64,000 bases of DNA from Asinibacterium sp. OR53. GTDB lineage: Bacteria; Bacteroidota; Bacteroidia; Chitinophagales; Chitinophagaceae. Shown piece after piece: positions 18,782 to 25,472 of the stretch. The stretch covers positions 3,520,001 to 3,584,000 of the forward strand of contig NZ_KI911562.1 in NCBI RefSeq assembly GCF_000515315.1, given 5' to 3'. The number at the start of each line of letters is the position of its first letter. Position 1 is the first letter of the stretch. The position numbers and the translations under genes are program-made. The notes below the pieces were generated by a model. That model searched no databases. It saw nothing but the letters and a program-made list of their open reading frames with translations, and was not told the origin of the DNA.

Positions 18782-21408
18782 TGAAAGCAGTACAGTCTTT
18801 TTTGTGGGGATGCCTATTACTTCTTATTTCTGTTGGTGGCCATGCACAATCAGACACTTCTTTTTGGTTTGCGGCGCCTGCCGTTACACCCGGGCATTCC
18901 GATACGCCCATCGTTGTAAGGTTATCCAGCTATGCACAAGCTGCGGATATCATCATTAGCCAACCTGCCAACCCTTCTTTTCAACCCTACCATATTCACC
19001 TCAACCCCTATGCCGCTACAACAGTTGACCTTACCGGTCAGTTAGAGATCATTGAAAACAAACCCGCTAATACCGTGCTGAACTACGGCATCCGAATCAG
19101 TGCTACGGCTAAGATATCTGCCTATTATGAAGTAGAGGGAAAAAGAGGAACGACGTACTATAATCCCGAGATCTTTTCTTTGAAAGGAGCGATCAGTAAG
19201 GGGCTGCAATTCATGATACCCGGACAAACTCGTTTTCCCAATGGCTCCTATACGCCGCAACCCAGGAACGGATTTGTGATTGTGGCAACAGAAGACAATA
19301 CTTCAGTTGATATTTCATTAACGAATCCGGACATGGCAGGGCACTCGCCGGGCCAGGTGTTTACCATTGTTTTAAACAAGGGACAAACCTATGCGGTAGT
19401 GGCAGCGGGCATTGCAGGTAGTCTTCATCTTGCGGGAAGCAGTGTAAAAGCAACCAAACCTGTATGTGTTACTATTTATGATGACTCCATTGGCCCGCTA
19501 ACAGGATGTCGCGACCTGGTGGGAGACCAGCTCATACCGGAAAACAGTAATGGAAAGGAGTTCATCATTGTACGGGGTATGTTGACAGTCGATGGTACTG
19601 TGGGCGATTATTATTATATCCTGGCTACTACAGATGGCACAACGATTACGATAAATGGCACTATTGCCGCCACCATCAATCGCGGACAAATTTACGAAGG
19701 GCTGTTAACGGACCCCTCGGCTTATATTGTTACCAGCAACCCGGTTTATTTATACCAGTTAACAGGAACCGGCTGTGAAATGGCTACTGCCAACCTGCCC
19801 AGCATCAAATGCACGGGCTCACAATTGGTCACTTTTGTACGGTCTGCCAATACACCCTTTTACCTGAACATCCTTTGCAGGAATACAGAGACAGGTAGTT
19901 TTTTGTTGAATGGCCAGGCAGGCATCATTACTGCAAACCTTTTTAATGCAGTACCCAGCACCAATGGTCAATGGATGGCTGCAAGAATATCCGTGGCCAA
20001 CCTGGGCAATATCGATAACCTGATTACACCCGGTGTACCCACCGTGGTTTCCAACACATCCGGCTTATTCCACCTGGGCTTCCTGAATGGTGCTTCGGGC
20101 AGTGTGTTCGGTTATTTTTCCAATTATGGTAGTATTAATTTATCGCCGGTTGTGAACAGTGCACAATGCGTGGGCAACGATATCCAACTGTCATCCACCC
20201 TCATATCCAATACCACTTACCAGTGGAGAGGTCCCAATCATTTTACCAGCAATCAATACAACCCGGTGATCAGCAACCCCACTGCTGTGAATTCCGGAAC
20301 CTATTATGTAACAGCCAGTCAGCAAGCCTGCGGCAATTTTACAGACAGCATAACGGTAACCGTACACCCTGTTCCTACGGTTACATTAAAAGGAAGCGAT
20401 ACGATTTGTTATGGCGCCAGTAAAATGCTAACCCTGCAACTAACGGGCAGCCCGCCCTGGAGCCTTTTGTATTCAGATGGTACCGGCACAGATACGCTTA
20501 CCCATATTACGGCGTCTCTTTATACTTTCCCGGTTACTCCCGGTGTTACCACCAGGTATGTTATCAAAAGCGTTACCGATACCAATGCCTGTATCATGAA
20601 CAAGGGAGGCAACCCAGCCGATACAGTTGTTACTGTTGCCGTGAGGCCGCAACCCAAAGCCGGTTTTACCGCTACACCCGATACGGTTTGCCAGGATGGT
20701 ACCATTGCATTCAAAGGCCAGGGGAATGGTTCGGGAGGCCATGCAGTAAAATGGGTGTGGGATCTTGCAAATGGAACTGTTGCTGCCGAGCAGAACCCGT
20801 GGAAACGGTTCACGGATTCCGGCAGGTTTGCGATCAGGTATTATTTTTTCAATGCGCTGGGTTGTTCCAGTGATACTGTTTCGAAGGACGTGATGGTATT
20901 CCCCAACCCCCACCTGGTACTCGATCCATCGATCAGCGTACTGGAAGGCGAGACGGTCATGCTCAAACCCAGGTTCTATTATGGGCAATCGCTGCGCTTT
21001 CAATGGACGCCGGCTACTTATCTAAGCAGTGATACCGTTGCAAGTCCGCAATTGATGCCCACAGGCAATATTACCTATACGCTGAAATTGACGGGATCCG
21101 GTGGCTGTTCTGTAAGTGATACGGTTTTTATCAGGTTGCTGAAACACCTTAAAGTGCCCAATGCTTTTTCTCCCAATGGAGATGGCATCAATGATACCTG
21201 GCAGATCAGGTACCTTGATACCTATCCGGGGGTAATGGTACAGGTATTCAACCGTTACGGGCAGGTGGTTTTCAGCTCTACAGGATATGCGACTCCCTGG
21301 GATGGCACGATGAACGGAAAACCACTGCCGGTAGGCACGTATTATTATATCATCAACCCGAAAAGCGGCAGGCAGGTGATCAGCGGATCGGTAACCATCC
21401 TTAGATAG
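18781..21408 (+). CDS. T9SS-secreted surface protein: IgGFc-binding-like, PKD and CHU_C domains
   Basis: An 875-residue exported protein with a signal peptide (about 1-22). The N-terminal half begins with DTSFWFAAPAVTPGH and resembles the IgGFc-binding-protein N-terminal module. Ig/PKD-like beta domains follow, including KWVWDLANGT near 660. The C-terminal about 85 residues (VPNAFSPNGDGINDTW ... VGTYYYI) form a CHU_C gliding-motility-associated domain, the type B signal for the type IX secretion system. It is thus a surface adhesin or matrix protein. Its start overlaps the dehydrogenase stop by 1 bp, an odd functional partner. Length is normal; no catalytic motif is seen. Confidence 0.88.
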   Translation: MKAVQSFLWGCLLLLISVGGHAQSDTSFWFAAPAVTPGHSDTPIVVRLSSYAQAADIIISQPANPSFQPYHIHLNPYAATTVDLTGQLEIIENKPANTVLNYGIRISATAKISAYYEVEGKRGTTYYNPEIFSLKGAISKGLQFMIPGQTRFPNGSYTPQPRNGFVIVATEDNTSVDISLTNPDMAGHSPGQVFTIVLNKGQTYAVVAAGIAGSLHLAGSSVKATKPVCVTIYDDSIGPLTGCRDLVGDQLIPENSNGKEFIIVRGMLTVDGTVGDYYYILATTDGTTITINGTIAATINRGQIYEGLLTDPSAYIVTSNPVYLYQLTGTGCEMATANLPSIKCTGSQLVTFVRSANTPFYLNILCRNTETGSFLLNGQAGIITANLFNAVPSTNGQWMAARISVANLGNIDNLITPGVPTVVSNTSGLFHLGFLNGASGSVFGYFSNYGSINLSPVVNSAQCVGNDIQLSSTLISNTTYQWRGPNHFTSNQYNPVISNPTAVNSGTYYVTASQQACGNFTDSITVTVHPVPTVTLKGSDTICYGASKMLTLQLTGSPPWSLLYSDGTGTDTLTHITASLYTFPVTPGVTTRYVIKSVTDTNACIMNKGGNPADTVVTVAVRPQPKAGFTATPDTVCQDGTIAFKGQGNGSGGHAVKWVWDLANGTVAAEQNPWKRFTDSGRFAIRYYFFNALGCSSDTVSKDVMVFPNPHLVLDPSISVLEGETVMLKPRFYYGQSLRFQWTPATYLSSDTVASPQLMPTGNITYTLKLTGSGGCSVSDTVFIRLLKHLKVPNAFSPNGDGINDTWQIRYLDTYPGVMVQVFNRYGQVVFSSTGYATPWDGTMNGKPLPVGTYYYIINPKSGRQVISGSVTILR

Positions 21409-21433
21409 TGAATTACCTTATGGAATCTATCTT

Positions 21434-21575
21434 TTAATTAACGTATAATTTCATCGCTTCTTCTAATTCAATATTCATAACGTCATCGAAAGAAAATTTA
21501 TAAAGCAAATCGACCAAATGCATCTACATCCGCTTTATAACGTTCATAGATTTTTATTTTATTCAGTGTGATCAT
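21434..21575 (-). pseudogene. Frameshifted remnant of a small protein gene
   Basis: An open frame starting at 21575 (MITLNKIKIYERYKADVDAF) stops after 25 codons. A one-base shift continues in frame as ...DLLYKFSFDDVMNIELEEA and ends at 21434. The N-terminus resembles small proteins of about 90 residues that accompany Rhs/polymorphic-toxin loci in Bacteroidota; this is from memory and tentative. It marks the left part of the accessory island. Confidence 0.4.
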
Positions 21576-21630
21576 GGTTATAAATCGGTTCGACAATTAA
21601 GGGGTCGATACAGCCGATAGATTTAAAAAA

Positions 21631-22041
21631 CTATTTGAAAAAAATAATGCCAACCCATAATAATACAATTGGTAGAAACATAGAAATTAAAAAATAAGTG
21701 AGAAAAACCTTGCCGTTATAATATTTATATCTTGGCAAAAGTTTTTCATATCGCTTTTTTCGGAATATCAGTAAATAATTGGCTATGATACAAGGAAGAA
21801 TAAATAATAACAAGTAAGCCAGCAAGTTATTTATCCGTGTTGGTAAAAAAGGCAAATCAATCTTATAAAAATACTTTTTAAAAACGAGCTTTTCTAAAAC
21901 TGTCATAGCTAAAATAAAATTAGCTGACATTGCCAAAGTCATAAAGATCATTGTACCAAGCTGCCAGCTTTCTTTATTAGCAGACTGTTGTTTTGCTCTT
22001 CGTATGCAATCCATCCATATTTTATAGAATAGATCAAACAT
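21631..22041 (-). CDS. Small three-helix membrane protein, immunity-like
   Basis: A 136-residue protein of unrecognised family. It has a soluble N-terminus of about 30 residues, a first hydrophobic helix (about 30-50), a second (about 71-92), a basic stretch (FRKKRYEKLLPRYK) and a final helix (about 111-134). This layout is shared, with weak sequence likeness, by two other proteins in the island (22844-24585 split, and 24787-25164). Small multi-helix proteins of this sort often serve as immunity proteins beside polymorphic toxins, but no intact toxin is present. Confidence 0.55.
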   Translation of the reverse strand: MFDLFYKIWMDCIRRAKQQSANKESWQLGTMIFMTLAMSANFILAMTVLEKLVFKKYFYKIDLPFLPTRINNLLAYLLLFILPCIIANYLLIFRKKRYEKLLPRYKYYNGKVFLTYFLISMFLPIVLLWVGIIFFK

Positions 22042-22072
22042 TTACTAACTTTAGAAGATTAACGTTTTAAGG

Positions 22073-22159
22073 TTAAATGTATTCATTTCCTTTTAGGAAT
22101 TTAGTAATACTATCTGTTGCCTCATCGTTCATACAAGCTTGAAATTGAGTATTGCAATG
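22073..22159 (-). pseudogene. Short open coding tail upstream of the 136-residue membrane protein
   Basis: Twenty-eight sense codons after an in-frame stop, ending EATDSITKFLKGNEYI, 31 bp before the membrane-protein start. It begins only 12 bp after the lipoprotein gene ends. It could be the C-terminal scrap of a lost gene or chance; the composition is protein-like. Confidence 0.25.
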
Positions 22160-22173
22160 TCATTACGTCACCG

Positions 22174-22773
22174 TTATTTTATATAAGAGGTGTCTGAGTA
22201 AATTTTCCTGAATTGATCCCCTTTCCAAAAGCGTATATCGTCCATATTATATCTTGGCTCATTATTCGAATAAGGATCTTCTGTAGCCCTACGGCCAAAA
22301 CAATATTCTCGCAAGGTTTCTTTCAGTTCGAAGTAACTGCTAAAATTTACGAAATTTATCGAGCTATAATCATAGATTTTATAATACGGCAGTAGAGAAT
22401 CTTTCTTAACAAATAAATAATTGCCGTCATAAACGACTTTAACAAGAGAGCCATTTTCTATGGAATTCCTTGAAGTCTTAGTAATTATCAAAGCTACAAT
22501 GCCTGTTTTATCGGGGCTATAAATCAGCGAATCAATGCTGATAACCGTATTTGATTTGCTAAATGCCTTGATTGGCACAAAGGGAGATTTTCCGAGGGAC
22601 AGCATATTATAAAGACGTGATAAAATTTCGTCTTTGTCTTTACTAGTTACCATTCTTGAATTAAATCCATTGTAGTATCTATACTGTAATGGCGTTTTAT
22701 CGACATATCCTGTGCATGAAAAAAAACAAACCGAAGTCATTAAAAAAAATGGGACAATTTTGTATTTATTCAT
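22174..22773 (-). CDS. Hypothetical lipoprotein
   Basis: A 199-residue protein with a lipoprotein signal (hydrophobic run, then FFSC at about 17-20), followed by a soluble domain of mixed alpha/beta character. It resembles no family I can name. It is AT-rich like its neighbours and lies immediately downstream of one copy of the diverged direct repeat (22784-22840), from which its start is 11 bp away. A lipoprotein in an eroded toxin island could be an immunity or accessory protein; that is inference only. Confidence 0.6.
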   Translation of the reverse strand: MNKYKIVPFFLMTSVCFFSCTGYVDKTPLQYRYYNGFNSRMVTSKDKDEILSRLYNMLSLGKSPFVPIKAFSKSNTVISIDSLIYSPDKTGIVALIITKTSRNSIENGSLVKVVYDGNYLFVKKDSLLPYYKIYDYSSINFVNFSSYFELKETLREYCFGRRATEDPYSNNEPRYNMDDIRFWKGDQFRKIYSDTSYIK

Positions 22774-22783
22774 TGTTTTACCT

Positions 22784-22840
22784 GTAAGTCATCAGCAAAA
22801 TATGAACCGAAAGTTATCTAAATTTATGAACAGTTTTCAC
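22784..22840. repeat. Direct repeat copy 1 flanking the island cassette
   Basis: Fifty-seven bases that align without gaps to 25288-25344, with 48 identities (84%). The most conserved core is AAAGTTATCTAAATTTA. It lies between the stop of the IS-split membrane-protein gene and the start of the lipoprotein gene. Confidence 0.8.
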
Positions 22841-23116
22841 GCATCAAAGTTTTCCTTTTTTCAATAGAATTAAAAAAACTAGCAAAGTGAATGACAGCAC
22901 GATATAGAGAATTAGGAGTATGTTCCCTTTTTTAATTTTACTTTCATCGTATTGCATTTGTTCTAACTCTGGCTTTTTTATTAGTATAGCAACCAAAAGA
23001 AATATTGGTGCTAGGAATAGCCCCATTTTCAAGAAATTACTGGCCTTCGCCTGACTTCCGTCTGTCGGTATTAAATGCATTCCATCAAATATTACTGCGA
23101 CTTGAAATAAATGAAG

Positions 23117-23120
23117 GCCA
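23117..23120. repeat. Target-site duplication, left copy (GCCA)
   Basis: GCCA at 23117-23120 is repeated at 24475-24478, directly abutting the two ends of the insertion sequence. Four-base duplications are typical of the IS407/IS511-like branch of IS3. Removing one copy restores the interrupted reading frame. Confidence 0.85.
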
Positions 23121-23200
23121 TGACCTCTCCCCAAAAAACCGGGCATATATAAAGTAGAGAATCGGGCCAAAATTGTGTAACTTTTAAAAGCAATACGGCC

Positions 23201-23467
23201 ATGAAAAAGACAAAATTTACCGAGCAGCAAATTGCCTTCGCGCTCAAGCAAGCCGATACTGGCACACGAGTGGATGAGGTTTGTCGTAAGATGGGCATTT
23301 CAGAAGCGACCTTTTACAACTGGAAGAAAAAGTATAGTGGTCTTGGGGTGTCTGAACTTCGGCGGCTGCGCCAGTTGGAAGAAGAGAACTACCGCTTAAA
23401 GCAGATAGTGGCAGACCTGACCCTGGATAAGCAGATGCTTCAGGACGTGTTAAAAAAAAATCCCTGA
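23201..23467 (+). CDS. IS3-family transposase OrfA
   Basis: An 88-residue DNA-binding subunit. The helix-turn-helix of the Tnp_1/HTH_8 type (TRVDEVCRKMGISEATFYNW, about 22-41) is followed by a leucine-zipper-like helix (LRRLRQLEEENYRLKQIVAD). The C-terminal codons run over nine A residues (23452-23460), where a -1 slip would join the frame to OrfB to give OrfAB transposase. Confidence 0.95.
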   Translation: MKKTKFTEQQIAFALKQADTGTRVDEVCRKMGISEATFYNWKKKYSGLGVSELRRLRQLEEENYRLKQIVADLTLDKQMLQDVLKKNP

Positions 23468-23517
23468 AGCTGCGACAGCTTAAAGTATGTGTTCAGCGAC
23501 TGCGTGATCAATATCGT

Positions 23518-24447
23518 GTGTCTGTTCAACGTGCCTGCAAAGTGGTATGCATGCATCGCTCGGGTTGGTATTATAAAGCGCATAGAAGGCCTGATGGTCC
23601 ATTGAGACAAAGGATTAAAGAGATTGCAGCTGTTCGTGTCCGATATGGTCTATGGCGGATTTTTATGGTTCTTAGAAGAGAAGGATGGAAGGACGGCGCT
23701 AACCGCGTGTACCGGATTTACAAGGAAGAAGGATTGAATTTAAGAAGTAAGCGCCCCAGGCGCAACAAAGCAGCCGCCCATCGGCTGGAACGAGTGGAAA
23801 ACAATAGTTTAAACCAATGTTGGAGCATGGATTTCGTTTCAGATAATCTCTTTAATGGCAACCGGTTCCGATGCTTAACTGTAGTGGATAATTTTAGTCG
23901 CTTTTGTCAGGCGATACGAGTGGGAAAGTCGTTAAAAGGAACAGACGTCGTGGAAGTAATGGAAGCGCTGAAAAAACAAAATCAACTCGTTCCGGAAAGA
24001 ATCCAGGTGGATAACGGAAGTGAGTTTATCAGTAAGGATCTGGATAAATGGGCATATGAAAACAAAGTCACTTTGGATTATTCCCGACCTGGAAAGCCCA
24101 CTGACAATCCATTCATCGAGTCCTTTAACGGATCATTCCGCGATGAATGCTTAAATACGCACTGGTTCCTATCTCTGGAGGATGCTTATGAGAAAATAAG
24201 TGGTTGGGTAGCGGAATATAATCACTATCGACCGCACAGTTCTTTAAATGGTAAGACGCCTGCTGAAGTAGTAGATGAACAACTGATAAAACAATCAAAA
24301 GAGCGAAAGGAAAAAAACGTACCCAAGGTTCCTCTTCATGAAGGGATGTATTTTGCAGCTACAGAAAATCTGTCGGCTTCACCGGAAAATACATACCTTC
24401 ATAAAGAGTTTTTTTATCCTTCAAACAGTCTGAATTCTCCAACTTAG
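23518..24447 (+). CDS. IS3-family transposase OrfB (DDE integrase core)
   Basis: Up to 309 residues from a GTG at 23518, but it is probably made mainly as an OrfAB fusion by -1 frameshifting, because the frame is open from the A9 run at 23452-23460. An HTH_21-like region precedes the rve integrase core. The catalytic triad is visible as Asp in CWSMDFVSDN, Asp in QVDNGSEF and Glu in NPFIESFNGSFRDEC. The following YNHYRPHSSLNGKTP is the typical IS3 C-terminal motif. Confidence 0.95.
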   Translation: MSVQRACKVVCMHRSGWYYKAHRRPDGPLRQRIKEIAAVRVRYGLWRIFMVLRREGWKDGANRVYRIYKEEGLNLRSKRPRRNKAAAHRLERVENNSLNQCWSMDFVSDNLFNGNRFRCLTVVDNFSRFCQAIRVGKSLKGTDVVEVMEALKKQNQLVPERIQVDNGSEFISKDLDKWAYENKVTLDYSRPGKPTDNPFIESFNGSFRDECLNTHWFLSLEDAYEKISGWVAEYNHYRPHSSLNGKTPAEVVDEQLIKQSKERKEKNVPKVPLHEGMYFAATENLSASPENTYLHKEFFYPSNSLNSPT

Positions 24448-24588
24448 GGATGCCCGAAATCCGGAGGGAGGTCAGCCAAACATCATAACCAAAGCACAAA
24501 GTGTGCTAAAATATGGTATATCGCTTAACGGACCTGTCGAGTAATACCGATAAAATAAATATGCCACAAATTTTACTGTCTTCATATA

Positions 24589-24780
24589 TTAAATTTGCCA
24601 TTTAAAAAGCGCATTAGTTAACCCACTTAAATCCGCAGCTACAATAAAAGATTCTACAATTGGATTTGTCTTTACAAAAAGTAATCCTGTTTTAAGCGCA
24701 GCTTTAGTAATATTTCCAGCTGTTGGATTTTCATACGCTTCTTTTGCAGCAAGAAAAGCATCGGCGAGGTTCCCTAAGAT
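24589..24780 (-). pseudogene. Orphan C-terminal tail, polymorphic-toxin-like
   Basis: An uninterrupted 63-codon frame with no start codon, preceded by a stop. It contains AFLAAKEAYENPTAGNITKA and NPIVESFIVAADLSGLTNAL and ends KWQI. It ends 3 bp before the start of the split membrane-protein gene, the spacing expected of a toxin-immunity pair. The composition is like the C-terminal ends of Rhs-repeat proteins in this phylum (recalled, not searched). Confidence 0.45.
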
Positions 24781-24786
24781 CTACGT

Positions 24787-25164
24787 TCATAAGAGATAAA
24801 TAAACACACTCCATTGCAGAATAAAAAATATTACACTAATATAACCCCATAACCTTCTTTTCCAAATTGGGTTTTCTTCAAATTTTTTTAGAACAAGGTC
24901 AACTTTATCCTCTGAATAGTATTTCCAAACAAGTACTAGGAGGCCAATACCAATTAAAAAAAAAGAAAGTTTGAATTCAGCGTTATTATGCAGCCTTGAA
25001 AGATCAATAGATAATAAGTTTCTTACCATTACTAATATTAAAGCTAATGTTCCAAACATACACATGAACGTAAAAGAAGCTGCTTTAAGTTTTGGCGATT
25101 TTTCATACCTATCATAGCATCTATATGTAGATGCAAAAATATTATTATAAAAATTCATAATCAT
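24787..25164 (-). CDS. Small three-helix membrane protein, immunity-like
   Basis: A 125-residue protein of unrecognised family. The N-terminus NFYNNIFASTYRCYDRYEKS is followed by a helix (about 29-48), a second helix (about 65-82), a charged linker (YYSEDKVDLVLKKFEENP) and a last helix (about 104-125). Arrangement and spacing match the 136-residue and the split 127-residue proteins of the island, suggesting diverged paralogues. Its ATG overlaps the TGA of an upstream coding tail (ATGA), indicating translational coupling to a gene that is now only a remnant. Confidence 0.55.
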   Translation of the reverse strand: MIMNFYNNIFASTYRCYDRYEKSPKLKAASFTFMCMFGTLALILVMVRNLLSIDLSRLHNNAEFKLSFFLIGIGLLVLVWKYYSEDKVDLVLKKFEENPIWKRRLWGYISVIFFILQWSVFIYLL

Positions 25165-25295
25165 GGTTTCTTATTTTTTGTATCGAAATCCACACTCTCT
25201 TGTATGTATTCACTTATACTTTTACCTGTCGTTATTATCGTCATTAAATTGACTCCATACCATAAAGGCGCAAACATTTCACCAACTGTAAATCT
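25161..25295 (-). pseudogene. Orphan coding tail coupled to the 125-residue membrane protein
   Basis: Forty-four sense codons after an in-frame stop, containing TVGEMFAPLWYGVNLM and ending NKKP. The TGA overlaps the ATG of the next gene. The tail begins inside direct repeat copy 2, as if the rest of the gene was lost at a recombination point. It may equally be a small ORF starting at the internal ATG. Confidence 0.4.
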
Positions 25296-25344
25296 TCAGC
25301 AAAATCTGGACAGAAAGTTATCTAAATTTAGAGACAGTTTTCAT
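25288..25344. repeat. Direct repeat copy 2 flanking the island cassette
   Basis: Matches 22784-22840 at 48 of 57 positions, same orientation. The two copies bracket about 2.5 kb holding two tail/membrane-protein pairs and the insertion sequence. Confidence 0.8.
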
Positions 25345-25370
25345 TGTTAACTGCAAATCAACTGCATGCA

Positions 25371-25393
25371 AGTGGTCGCAAAATGCGACCACT
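25371..25393. terminator. Perfect 10-bp hairpin at the island edge
   Basis: AGTGGTCGCA, loop AAA, TGCGACCACT; the plus strand continues TCCTCTTTT. It could be a terminator for plus-strand transcripts or a bidirectional barrier. It stands between the island and the DUF2723 gene terminator. Confidence 0.5.
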
Positions 25394-25426
25394 TCCTCTT
25401 TTCCATCCAATTGACACATGAAAAAA

Positions 25427-25448
25427 CAGCCGGACTAAAGTCCGGCTG
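25427..25448 (-). terminator. Rho-independent terminator of the DUF2723 gene
   Basis: CAGCCGGACT, loop AA, AGTCCGGCTG. On the minus strand it is followed by six T residues. It lies about 25 bp past the stop codon of the large membrane-protein gene. Confidence 0.9.
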
Positions 25449-25472
25449 CTCGTATCGTGATATAAGTTGATC

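Larger units (their letters stand above)
23121..24474 (+). mobile_element. IS3-family insertion sequence (IS407-like), 1354 bp
   Basis: The ends are imperfect inverted repeats. The left starts TGACCTCTCCCC and the right (complement) TGACCTCCCTCC, and both continue to a shared CGGGCAT about 18-26 bp in. It encodes orfA and, in the -1 frame, orfB, with an A9 slippery run at 23452-23460. It is flanked by GCCA duplications. All parts look intact, so the element may be active. It is clearly less AT-rich than the island around it. Confidence 0.95.
22844..24585 (-). pseudogene. Small membrane-protein gene split by the IS3 element
   Basis: The 5' part is 24479-24585 and the 3' part 22844-23120. Removing the element (23121-24474) and one copy of the 4-bp target duplication restores an uninterrupted frame of exactly 384 bp (127 residues). 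It starts MKTVKFVAYLFYRYY at 24585, continues through ...ALVMMF|GLHLFQVAV... across the junction, and ends ILLKKGKL. The product has three hydrophobic helices with a polar/basic stretch before the last, like the 136- and 125-residue island proteins. The start lies 3 bp beyond the stop of a toxin-tail-like fragment. Confidence 0.9.

Noticed and set aside
23201-24447. Broken transposase (two separate ORFs)
   Set aside because: OrfA/OrfB with an A9 slippery run is the normal IS3 arrangement, not a frameshift mutation.
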